Shown here: positions 29,977 to 38,703 of the stretch, piece by piece
How the letters are laid out: each line of letters opens with the position of its first letter
How positions within the stretch are numbered: the stretch's first letter is position 1
NCBI GenBank assembly: GCA_033807775.1
Contig: CM066312.1
Location: 31,469,696-31,533,695 of the forward strand
DNA from: Saussurea involucrata
Taxonomy: Eukaryota; Streptophyta; Magnoliopsida; Asterales; Asteraceae
DNA: 64,000 bases
Direction: 5' to 3'
Program-made: the position numbers and the translations under genes
Notes under the pieces: generated by a model
Database searches by the model: none
Seen by the model: the letters and a program-made list of their open reading frames with translations, nothing else
Told to the model about the DNA's origin: nothing

Positions 29977-32592
29977 TTAGTTCTTTGGTACCCACTTGGA
30001 GATGGGTCCTTTTGTGTTAGAAGAAGATTTAGATAGATCTTTAGATAAGTTTCTGTCCATTCTATCAAGAGGACAATCTTTAGCCATATGAAAAGTGTCA
30101 CCACAGTTATAGCATTTTCTATAGATGAAAACCTTTTTAACATTATGACCACTTTCCTTGTTTTGACCTTTCACATTGAATTTTATGGTTTTGGCTGAAG
30201 AGGATGAACCAAGAGGTGTGGTCCCTAGAATTCCTTTGTAAGAATTGGGGGTTGGTGAAGGAGATTCTTTGGAGTTTGACTTTTTCAAAAGCACGGATCT
30301 AGGAATGGGAAAGATGGAAGAGTTACCAGAATATTTCTTTGGAGTTTTTCTTGTGGGATGGAAATTTGCAACTGATTTCCCTTTGTCAGATGTGGGAAAT
30401 GTGGAGAATCTGTTTGAAGGAGGTTGATGTTCTCTCTTAGGGATCTTTGATGGCTTAGGTTCAGAGGAAGAGGCTTCATCTATGTGTAAAGATTTCATCA
30501 GCTCATGAACAGGTTTGGGAAGGTCATTAGAGCCTTGAGCTTCTTCAACTTCAGGAGTTGAAGCATCTCCTTTAGCTTTAATGAACAACCCAAACTTCAA
30601 GGCTTCAGAGAGGTCAACGGAGTTCATAGAATGAGTATCGCTTGAATGGTGTTCAGAAGACTCACAGAAGGAAGGAAGCACAAAGGAGGTTGAAGCATGA
30701 TCATTTGAGGAAGAATCAATGTCCATTTTGCCAAAACCAAGTCCGGATTTGTCATCACACTTCATTTGGTCTTTAAGAATCTTTTCTAAATTCTTAGAAG
30801 AAGTAGTCCACTTTTTCACAGTTTCTTGTTCTTCTTTAAGTCTTTTGAACAGCTTATTTTTCTCTTTAGCAAGTGTAAAGTTTATGGTTTTCAGATCTTC
30901 AAGCTCAGCTTTGATTTTGTCAAAATGTTTTAGTTGAGAAAGACAGATTTGAATTTGAGAAGAAAGGGATTTTATCTGAGCATTTGCCTTTTTCTTAGCA
31001 TCTTTAGCATCATGATAGTCAACAGTCAAGGAGTCAAATGCTTCAATCTTTTCAGAGTCAGTAAGAGAGTGAAAGGGATGTACCTGAGTAGATGGAGAAG
31101 AGCATCCTGTTGAGACTAGAGCAAGAGTGGAAGGAGTTTCCTCACCGTCATTGATGTCATCAATCTTTGCCATGAAACAAATATTGGCCATGTCCTTATC
31201 ACTGTCAGATGTGGGTTCATCTGCCCAGTTATGAGACTCAGCCATCAGACCCTTTCCCTTTTTGGAGAGACTTTCATTTCTCTCCTTTTCTCTTTTGTAT
31301 TTAGCCTTGTACTTTTCAGCACGATCAGAGTTCACAAAGGAATCAGGTTGGCTAGATCTTTGAGAAGAGGAGTGATTTGAATCAGGTCTGGGTCTGTTAG
31401 ATTTAGAAACGGAACGACTAGAGGAAAAGTTCCTTGATCTTTCAGAAAGCTTGCTTTTGCATTCAGAGGCAAAGTGACCTTTCTTCCCACATTTAAAGCA
31501 TTCCTCATTTGATTTATCATTTGAAGAGTGCTTGGAGAAATTTTGAGAAGGCTTTTTAGAAAATTTAGATTTACCAGAAGAAAAACGGGATCTGGGTTTA
31601 GAGTATCCTGCTAACATGGCCAAGCTATCTGCCAGTTTGTCAACAGGGGATTCCTCACCTTCATCATCAGCATCACTAAGATATGCCTCCGAATGATCAT
31701 TGGTATCTTCCTCACTCTCATGGTCAGAATCAGAAGGATATGTGATTCTGGGAATGCACACAGAGCTTTTGGAAGAGTCACTTACAAGAGCTAGGGAAGA
31801 ACTTTTGATATCTTTAATGACAGACTTCCTTAGGAGCTTAGTTTGTTCAAAGTTAAATAGAGTACCATAAAGAGCTGTGAGAGGCATATGATCCAGATCC
31901 TTGGTTGTCTTAATGCATATGCAGATGTTTTCCCAGAACTCAGGAAGACAGTCCATAAATTTGCATAAGACTTCCTCATTGTCATAAATGCGACCCAACA
32001 GCTTAAGATCATTAAGCAGACTGTTAAAACGATTATAGTAGTCAGAAAGCGATTCTCCTTTTTCATGAGCAAACAGTTCATATTTTCTAACAAAAGCGAT
32101 TTTTCTGCTCTTTTTTACTTCAGAAGTTCCTTCATAAAGCACACACAGAGTAGACCACATTTCTTTAGCAGTAGAAAAATTCACAAGAGAATGATAAACC
32201 TCATCAGGCAAAGAAAGGGCAATGATGGCTCTGACTTTAGTGTCAAGAGCTACAAGACGCTTGTCTTCATCAATGTACTTACTGGGATCCTTTACAATGT
32301 ATCTCCCAGTAGCAGGTGTTCGTTCTTCCTCATCAGAAGAAGAATCATCACCTTCCTTTTCTTTGTTTTTAGCATTATAGCGATCCCAAACTCTTGGGAC
32401 AAGAGGTCCTTCATTGAGTATGGTAGGATATCTGCTGTCAACTCCTTCAAGAAAGAGCATCATACGACTTTTCCACAGAGAGAAGTTATTGGGGTTAAAC
32501 TTTGGTGGTCTGGCTATGGAGCCATTGTCGTATGATCCAACATTAGCAGTAGAGTTTTGAGAAGAAACATTGTTCAAAGAAGATGAAGCCAT
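29977..32592 (-). CDS. Sirevirus-like Gag, 871 aa
   Basis: This is the capsid/nucleocapsid precursor that forms cytoplasmic particles and binds the element RNA. The ATG at 32592 lies about 40 bp after the primer-binding site. A UBN2-type copia Gag domain spans about residues 30-270 (PPKFNPNNFSLWKSRMMLFL, KEMWSTLCVLYEG, LLGRIYDNEEVLCKFMDCLP). A first CCHC knuckle is near residue 367 (CFKCGKKGHFASEC). A long coiled coil runs about 520-610 and a second CCHC lies near 827 (CYNCGDTFHMAKDC). It ends ISKWVPKN. The frame is open throughout. The length is greater than in most copia Gags but usual for Sireviruses. The stop is followed within 20 bp by the pol start in another frame; how pol is expressed is unclear. 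Confidence 0.94.
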   Translation of the reverse strand: MASSSLNNVSSQNSTANVGSYDNGSIARPPKFNPNNFSLWKSRMMLFLEGVDSRYPTILNEGPLVPRVWDRYNAKNKEKEGDDSSSDEEERTPATGRYIVKDPSKYIDEDKRLVALDTKVRAIIALSLPDEVYHSLVNFSTAKEMWSTLCVLYEGTSEVKKSRKIAFVRKYELFAHEKGESLSDYYNRFNSLLNDLKLLGRIYDNEEVLCKFMDCLPEFWENICICIKTTKDLDHMPLTALYGTLFNFEQTKLLRKSVIKDIKSSSLALVSDSSKSSVCIPRITYPSDSDHESEEDTNDHSEAYLSDADDEGEESPVDKLADSLAMLAGYSKPRSRFSSGKSKFSKKPSQNFSKHSSNDKSNEECFKCGKKGHFASECKSKLSERSRNFSSSRSVSKSNRPRPDSNHSSSQRSSQPDSFVNSDRAEKYKAKYKREKERNESLSKKGKGLMAESHNWADEPTSDSDKDMANICFMAKIDDINDGEETPSTLALVSTGCSSPSTQVHPFHSLTDSEKIEAFDSLTVDYHDAKDAKKKANAQIKSLSSQIQICLSQLKHFDKIKAELEDLKTINFTLAKEKNKLFKRLKEEQETVKKWTTSSKNLEKILKDQMKCDDKSGLGFGKMDIDSSSNDHASTSFVLPSFCESSEHHSSDTHSMNSVDLSEALKFGLFIKAKGDASTPEVEEAQGSNDLPKPVHELMKSLHIDEASSSEPKPSKIPKREHQPPSNRFSTFPTSDKGKSVANFHPTRKTPKKYSGNSSIFPIPRSVLLKKSNSKESPSPTPNSYKGILGTTPLGSSSSAKTIKFNVKGQNKESGHNVKKVFIYRKCYNCGDTFHMAKDCPLDRMDRNLSKDLSKSSSNTKGPISKWVPKN

Positions 32593-32629
32593 TGCAGATC
32601 AGATCAAGTTTATTAGATTAAACTGACCC

Positions 32630-32641
32630 GCTCTGATACCA
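32630..32641 (-). promoter_or_regulatory. Primer-binding site of Sirevirus-like element
   Basis: The minus strand reads TGGTATCAGAGC (initiator tRNA-Met type), 2 bp from the LTR border at 32644. Confidence 0.94.
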
Positions 32642-32643
32642 CT

Positions 32644-33919
32644 TGTTGGTCCCAGCTATGGAATAGCAATGGTAAACAAGTATTGTAGAAGGGGGGGTTG
32701 AATACAATACACAAATTTTTTTCACTTAATTAATTCTTTATTGATTTAAAATCAAGAATTACACATAGAAAACTTAAAGATTGTAGCGGAACAAAACAGA
32801 TATAAAATCAGTTTAAACAATCTAACACAAAGCCACACAGAGAATAAGAACAGTTGTAAAACACTTAGAACACAAATGAACTTCTGAGAGAGAGTAATGC
32901 CAGCACTTGAAAGCTTTTTAGAGTCTGTGAACTGGTGAGTTGCAAGGTTGAAGAAGATCTCTTTATATAGTGCCTCATGCATTAAATGCATGGACACTTG
33001 TCAAGCAGCACTTGGATGGCAGGATGGAAGCAGCTCTTCTGAAAAATACTGGAACGTACTTTTGTCTTTGTATGTTTTGTCTTGAAGCGTTGACCTCTTG
33101 TTGAATCTGAACTTTCTTGAAAGAGATAACAAATCCAAAGACCTCTTTTTCTGATCCTTGGATTATGTCTCTGTCATTGCAAGATATCTCAAATATTTTG
33201 CAGATAGAGCAGAATATACCTGTTGTAAACTGTTGGCCTAGGATGTCTTCAAGGATATCCTGCCGATCATGACTTCAACATATCCTGCCGATCATATCCT
33301 AGAGATCAAGTCTTCAAGATTTTCCTTGCTCTTCAAGTGTACTGGCCTGAAACCTTAGGACCTTGTACTGGCCTGAAACCTTAGGACCTTGTACTGGCCT
33401 AGGATGTCTTCAAGGATATCCTGCCGATCATGACTTCAACATATCCTGCCGATCATATCCTAGAGATCAAGTCTTCAAGATTTTCCTTGCTCTTCAAGTG
33501 TACTGGCCTGAAACCTTAGGACCTTGTACTGGCCTGAAACCTTAGGACCTTGTACTGGCCTAGGATGTCTTCAAGGATATCCTACCGATCATGACTTCAA
33601 CATATCCTGCCCATCATTTCCTGGAGATCAAGTCTTCGAGATTTTCCTTGCTCTTCAAGTGTACTGGCCTAAAACCTTAGGACCTTGTACTGGCCTGAAA
33701 CCTTAGGACGTCCCAAGTAGCAGCTTAATCTTTGGTTGAGAAATCTATCTTCAATCCGCCTTGAAGATATATTTCTACTTTGTTTCTTCGGTTGATCTTC
33801 GACTTCACCGAACATTTTTATACAATTAACCTGCTTGTAAAGAACCTAAAATTATTCTAAGTATGAACTGTGTAAAGATGAGAGACTGAGGTCATCTTCA
33901 AATCTTAAGTGACCCAACA
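32644..33919 (-). repeat. 5' LTR of the Sirevirus-like element
   Basis: 1276 bp. It is identical to the 3' LTR except for one extra G in a poly-G tract, two changes near 32785 and one near 33771. It contains the 161-bp tandem array (33235-33717) and the promoter TATA at 32961-32970. It supplies the promoter for gag-pol. Confidence 0.95.
32961..32993 (-). promoter_or_regulatory. LTR promoter: TATA box and ATGCAT palindrome
   Basis: On the minus strand CTATATAAAG (32961-32970) is preceded by the palindrome-like CATGCATTTAATGCATG (32976-32992). A similar TATA plus ATGCA pair occurs in the diverged solo LTR at 16201-16230, so the arrangement is conserved. ATGCAT inverted repeats resemble RY elements of plant promoters. 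Confidence 0.7.
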
Positions 33920-34959
33920 TTGGCATCTGCCAATCGTCGAGCAAATGCCTCGTTGGTGCGGGAGTTTTACGCCGAGGCTTCCCAAAAGAAGGACCCCATT
34001 GTAAAAGTCCGGGGTCGAACCGTGAACTATACAGCAGATGAAATTAATCGGGTTCTAGGAAGGATCCCGGAAGCTTGTGACTTTTCATAGTTTCTGAAGA
34101 AAATGACCCGACAGATGAGGATCTTATTTTAAAAGAGATAGCAATTGAAGGAAAGCCATGGGATAGAGATGGCCAGAGGAAGTGTCTGCACGCTAGCTCC
34201 CTCACTACAGAGGCCGCTGTATGGTTCCAATTTCTCCGTGCCTCTGTATCCCCAACATCACATGATACAACTCTTTCAATGCACAAATGTGCCTTGTTAT
34301 ATTGCATCCTCACTGGGAAAAAGATCAATCTGGGGATTGTCATGCACGCTGCCATTCATCAAGCCCGCACTCGTAAAAAGGTAATCTTGCCACTCCCTTG
34401 TTTAATCACTTCATTACTAATCGATGCTGGAGTACCCTCAGCTGCAGATGATCAGTGGCTCGTTTCCACGAGCAACATAAGTGTCCTAACCATCAAGAAA
34501 ATGGGGAGGCCAATTGTCGGCCCTTCTGAAGAACATGCTCAGGAACAGCCCACTGTGATCATCGCTGATGATCACATAGTGGGCAACACTGATGATCCCA
34601 CTGTGAGAAGAACTGGTACCCACTGCGCCAGCCAACTGCAGGAACCGCAAGCACAAGCAACCCCCTGACAGCAATTATGCAAACATTGACATCTCTCACC
34701 TATCGTTTCGAACTAATGGAAGCCCAACAGAAGCATGCCAACCGAGCCAATGAGTTGTTCTGGATGTATACTCGGGACCGTGATGCAATTCTCAATCAGA
34801 TGTACAGTTCTCAATCAGATGTACCAGGGTGCTGATCCCCCGCTCGCTGCACAGCTCCCCGAGTTTCCAGAAGGTATTTGCCCCTCATATGACAGTGAGG
34901 ATGATTTCGAGGAGGAGGATTCTGGCGACAGTTCACCGCAAGCAACCCCGACCCACTAA
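33920..34959 (+). pseudogene. Athila 3' ORF, part 3
   Basis: After the target duplication the domain continues with ASANRRANASLVREFYAEAS, VKVRGRTVNYTADEINRVLG (a pattern of plant retrotransposon 3' ORF proteins, 'putative plant transposon protein'), then AAVWFQFLRASVSP, CALLYCILTGKKINLGIVMHAAI and LPLPCLITSLLIDAGVP. A TAG/frame shift lies near 34088-34110, and a stop is at 34666-34668. The C-terminal acidic tail ends at 34959. A near-perfect 18-bp tandem duplication of TTCTCAATCAGATGTAC (about 34791-34825) shifts the frame again. Several CCCACTGTG motifs are embedded (34548-34608). The protein's function is unknown; the family name is from memory of similar annotations. Confidence 0.75.
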
Positions 34960-36017
34960 TGGTTTGTTAAAACTTTGATTCCACTCTTTTGCTGCTCCAA
35001 AAACAACTTTATTTTTCTGTATGATGTTCGTATTCTGCCTATGGCTAGGCATTTGACACTATTTGCTGCTTTTACACTTTTGGTTAATGATGCATGGAAA
35101 TCCTACTGCTGAGTAGGTGATTTTGGGTTACTAACGTATTTTCTTAGTTGAATGCTTGTTTGATCTCGTTTCCATTTCAAGGTACAACTTTCAGCTTCTG
35201 ACTTAAAAGGTCACTTTTGTAAGTACAAATCTCAACTTGTCACCATGAAATGATATAGGCCGTTTTTCACATCCAAACACGACCCTTTTTGCATCCCCAA
35301 AACACCTCGTTCATCCCTATTTCCATGTCACAGTGGGAACACTGTGCAATTTTAAGTTTGAGGTGGGAACTTCCAGAGTGACTTCCAGTCTTCCCACAAT
35401 GGGGACACTGTGAGGTCATAAGTTTGAGGTGGGTAAACCATACCCACCTCCAAAAAAAAGAGAAAAACACAAAAATACAAAAACAGAAGAAAAACGGAGT
35501 ATCACTAACAAAATTGATGGTGTGCCTTTTCTGGACCATCAAAGTGCTCACTCCCAGAAAACGATGGTGTGCATATTCTGGACCATCAGAATACCCACTT
35601 TCAAGAAAAAAATAGCCATACCCAAATAAAGCCTGAAAGTGTACGTACTTACCCATGCAAAATACAAACCACTCACTTTTGGAAATAAAAATCTCAAAGC
35701 GAGATCGTCGGTCCATGTTTGAAATTTCGTGCCAAAACCCTTGGAAAAATATTCAAAGCCACAAACCTTTCGAACCCAAGAAAAGTCCTATTGATCAATT
35801 GTGAACAAGGGAAAGATTTCGTCAAGTACAAAAGTGAAGCTTTGATTTTGGAACCGAAAGAAGTACCTATGGAGGGAGATCAACATCCAGTCAGAGTGAG
35901 AAGTCAGTAAGTCCCTGAAAGCTCTTGTGCATTATTTTATATATATATATTATTATTATTATTTTATTTTCTTTTTTTTATTACTTGGGGACAAGTAATG
36001 GTTTAAATTTGAGGTTG
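34960..36017 (+). other. Athila 3' non-coding region with PPT
   Basis: No gene. It holds CACAGTGGGAACACTGTG (35329-35346, a 7-bp inverted repeat) and a related set at 35393-35415. A two-copy tandem repeat of about 47 bp starts with GATGGTGTGC (about 35516 and 35563). An AT/ATT microsatellite is at 35938-35965. The PPT region at 35983-36017 (CTTGGGGACAAGTAATGG, then TTTAAATTTGAGGTTG) directly precedes the LTR; it is the Athila-type PPT. Short ORFs here are lysine-rich noise. Confidence 0.8.
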
Positions 36018-37567
36018 TGATAACTCTATTTTTAGAGTTATTATTTCCTTGAATTTTCTATTTTATTTTGTCAATTTTAACCATTCCGCTTCTAAAACCC
36101 CCATTCTTGGAACAATTCTCGAAAATGAGCAGAAAGAGTGAACCATAGTCTTTAATAAATTATTTGGTGGAATTTGGGTGTTTTTCACGATTTATCCTGC
36201 AGTGACCACTGTTGTGCCCACTCCGGTTTCCCACTATTCGAGCAGAGCAAGAAGACAAAAGAAACTAGTAGTTAGGATGCAAGTATTCTGGAGTTTAGAA
36301 GGTTCAAATGGCAGGGAAATATGGGTTGGAGAATTACAAAGTAGTTTCCTTAAAGATGACAACAAGTACACCTTCTTGTACTTAGAGATTGATTTGGTGA
36401 AGGGTCTATTGGGTAAAAGGATTGTCCAAAGTGCTGATTTCTGTCATAATACTGCAGTCTTTACCCATTAGAAAAACCCACCTCTTTGTGTAATACCCAA
36501 CTCTTTCTCCTAGTCTATAAAGGAGCACTTGGGTGCCATTTATGATATGCTTGGCTTAGTCTTAAATTCTCTCAACTACTACATTAGTGTTAGTCTTTCA
36601 TTTACTGCAGTAGCTAGCTTTAAAATTCTGTATCTTAATTTCTTAGTTTAATTGTAGTTCGAAGTACACAGTGACAGGGACGACTTCTCGTTCCCCACTG
36701 TGAGTTCAATTCAAGTCACTTTCAGTTTAATTATATGCAACTTCTACTCTCTTGTTTTCTTTACTTTAATTATGGGCTAAACATCCTTTGGGATGTAGGA
36801 AGGAGAAGTACCTGGATTTTATTAAAAGTGCTTGAGTAATCCTTATACTTAGAATATTTGTTATTTTGGTCATTCATTCTCGATTTTTACCCAAGGATGC
36901 GAACAAGCCGATCACTTGCTAGGATCTAAAGTCTAGTTCTTAACTTAAAAATAAGTAGAACATAGTTACACGAGCTTGAATGATGCTAGGGGATTCGAAA
37001 GAATTCTTATGACACTTACGAAAGTGAGGTCGGCACAATGAGCTAATCTCAACCCACTGGAGTAGTAGGCAAGCTAATTTGTGTATTAAAAACACTTAGA
37101 GTATTTGTCTCTACACATTCCATCGAGACCTGAAAAGGTCCATTTTTGAGATTACCATTGACAAAACAATAAATACTAAGAGTATGGGATTTTTATCTAA
37201 CGGTGTGAGTATTTTGTAACCGGGCTTTTCTAGCGAAAATGCCTACCTCGAATACAAGGATCACTTTTAGGACCGAGTATTTAGTATAAAATCTAGGGAA
37301 AATCTAACCTACATTCCTCCTTTTAAAATCTTAGTAAAATCGTCAAAGTAGCTATTTCACCAAACAAACCAAACTATTGCTTCCTCTCTAATTGAAACTT
37401 GCAAAAGGAGCTCATGAGAACCATATTTTCTTGATTGTCCAGTCTCTGTGGACTCGATTCTGGTATTTTACCAACTATTACTTGCTGTGACGATCATAGT
37501 GGACAGTGTACACTTGCACTTCCCACTGTGGACAGTTTGCAACCCACTGCGATTAAAACACATATTT
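36018..37567 (+). repeat. Right (3') LTR of the Athila element, 3' end missing
   Basis: It matches the left LTR from TGATAACTC to CACATATTT, then passes directly into X' flank sequence (TGATATTCATGC). The last 11 bp of the left LTR (through ACGTACCA) are absent. TTT is shared at the join. It has a 29-bp stretch near 37275-37303 missing from the left LTR, and a TATA-like TCTATAAAG at 36515-36523. Confidence 0.9.
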
Positions 37568-37704
37568 TGATATTCATGCTATCGCTTGCTTGGAACAAAA
37601 CATTGAATGTTAAGTTTGTGCTTCATTCTATAATAATTATCTCATTATGATTTGATGTACAAATTCAATCTTGAAAGGTTGTACCACATATCTTTATGGG
37701 ATTG

Positions 37705-38426
37705 TGCTAGCCCAAGTATACCAATGTAAACGTATTGAAAATATCACAAGTAAGAAGGACGTTAGAGAACCTGACCTCAGAGATCATGCTGAAGACTTAG
37801 CAGAAGAACAAATGAAGACCATCAGAGATCATCAGAGCTCTGGCAGAAGACCTCTGATAGACCATCAACGAACAAGTTCTCCAGAAGACCTTCAGAGCTC
37901 TTGCATATGACCTCTGGTGAATGAAGACCTCTGTGAAGCCGAAGTCTTGTAGAAATCTCTAAGTGATAGACAAGTGTCCGCACTTTCCACGTCAGCCCTA
38001 AAAGGACGAAGACATACTTTCCACGTGTCATCATAGGGTTAGATAGTACACTATCTATTGCTTTATCAGACTATAAATAGAACGTTAGCGGAACACACAA
38101 ATTGTGAGAATCATAAGCTTTTGTAAGAATCATTACTAGAATTGTGAGAGCACAAACACTGCACAATTCCATCCCACTTCTAGTGTACGATCTGCAGCCT
38201 GAGAGATTTCAGAATACACACACAAGAAAGTGTTCTTGGTGTTATTCATATTTCAATATACGAGCAGTTTGTTATTCAATCTTATTGTCTTTTACTGTTC
38301 ATTATATTGTTATTCTCTCATTGCTTAATGTTATACACAATCACTCATACACAAACAGATTTATTATGCTTTTACTATCTTTGATCTTTCTGTTTGTATG
38401 AGACAAGGTGAATCTGGGAACTTACA
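37705..38426 (+). repeat. 5' LTR of X'
   Basis: 722 bp, TGCTAGCCC...GAACTTACA (the first bases are mutated from TGTTAG in the left copy). TATA box CTATAAATAG at 38071-38080. A PBS, TGGTATCAGAGC, follows at 38429-38440. Confidence 0.88.
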
Positions 38427-38428
38427 AT

Positions 38429-38440
38429 TGGTATCAGAGC
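38429..38440 (+). promoter_or_regulatory. Primer-binding site of X'
   Basis: TGGTATCAGAGC, two bases after the LTR end, complementary to initiator tRNA-Met. Confidence 0.92.
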
Positions 38441-38703
38441 AGATTGATTTTCTTAAATCAAATCGATCCAATCTTACCAGGTTGATTCACTCTTGTTGAT
38501 TGTGCTTTGTTCTTCAAGCTTTAAGATATACCCTGTTTTTGTTTAAAACCTGAAACTCATTTGTTAAAGCTTTTAATACGTGTTTAAGTGTTCCTGTAAG
38601 TTTGGAAAACATTTTTTACATCGTTTACTGTTTCATTGCGTTACCGTTCACTTACTTTCTGTTCAAAACTCTTTCAAAATCTTCATACTTTGTGTTTCTT
38701 AAA

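Larger units (their letters stand above)
21533..33919 (-). mobile_element. Young Sirevirus-like Ty1/copia element, 12.4 kb
   Basis: It is complete, with LTRs at 21533-22807 and 32644-33919, a perfect TTGGC target duplication (21528-21532, 33920-33924), a PBS at 32630-32641 and a PPT at 22808-22817. In the minus sense the order is gag (871 aa, open), pol (one TAG), then a 903-residue third ORF before the 3' LTR. The size, long gag with coiled coil and zinc knuckles, gag/pol separated by a stop, and extra 3' ORF fit the Sirevirus/Maximus lineage. The two LTRs differ by only about 3 substitutions and one G in 1275 bp, so insertion is recent. It lies inside the Athila 3' ORF. Confidence 0.95.
10839..37567 (+). 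mobile_element. Athila-like Ty3/gypsy element, with three nested insertions
   Basis: The left LTR is 10839-12372 and the right LTR is 36018-37567. The PBS matches tRNA-Asp and the PPT is Athila-like. Internal order is gag, protease, RT, RNase H, integrase, then a 3' ORF. Subtracting the inserts (970, 1072 and 12387 bp plus their target duplications) leaves about 12.3 kb, the usual Athila size. The LTRs differ by about 33 substitutions (about 2.2%) and a 29-bp indel. The right LTR lacks the last 11 bp of the left one, and no 5-bp target duplication joins the two sides, so the right border is a rearrangement junction rather than an insertion end. The coding regions contain several stops and frameshifts. 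Confidence 0.92.

Noticed and set aside
35424..35629. Overlapping Lys-rich ORFs in Athila 3' DNA
   Set aside because: Low-complexity A-rich sequence and a 47-bp tandem duplication, not coding.
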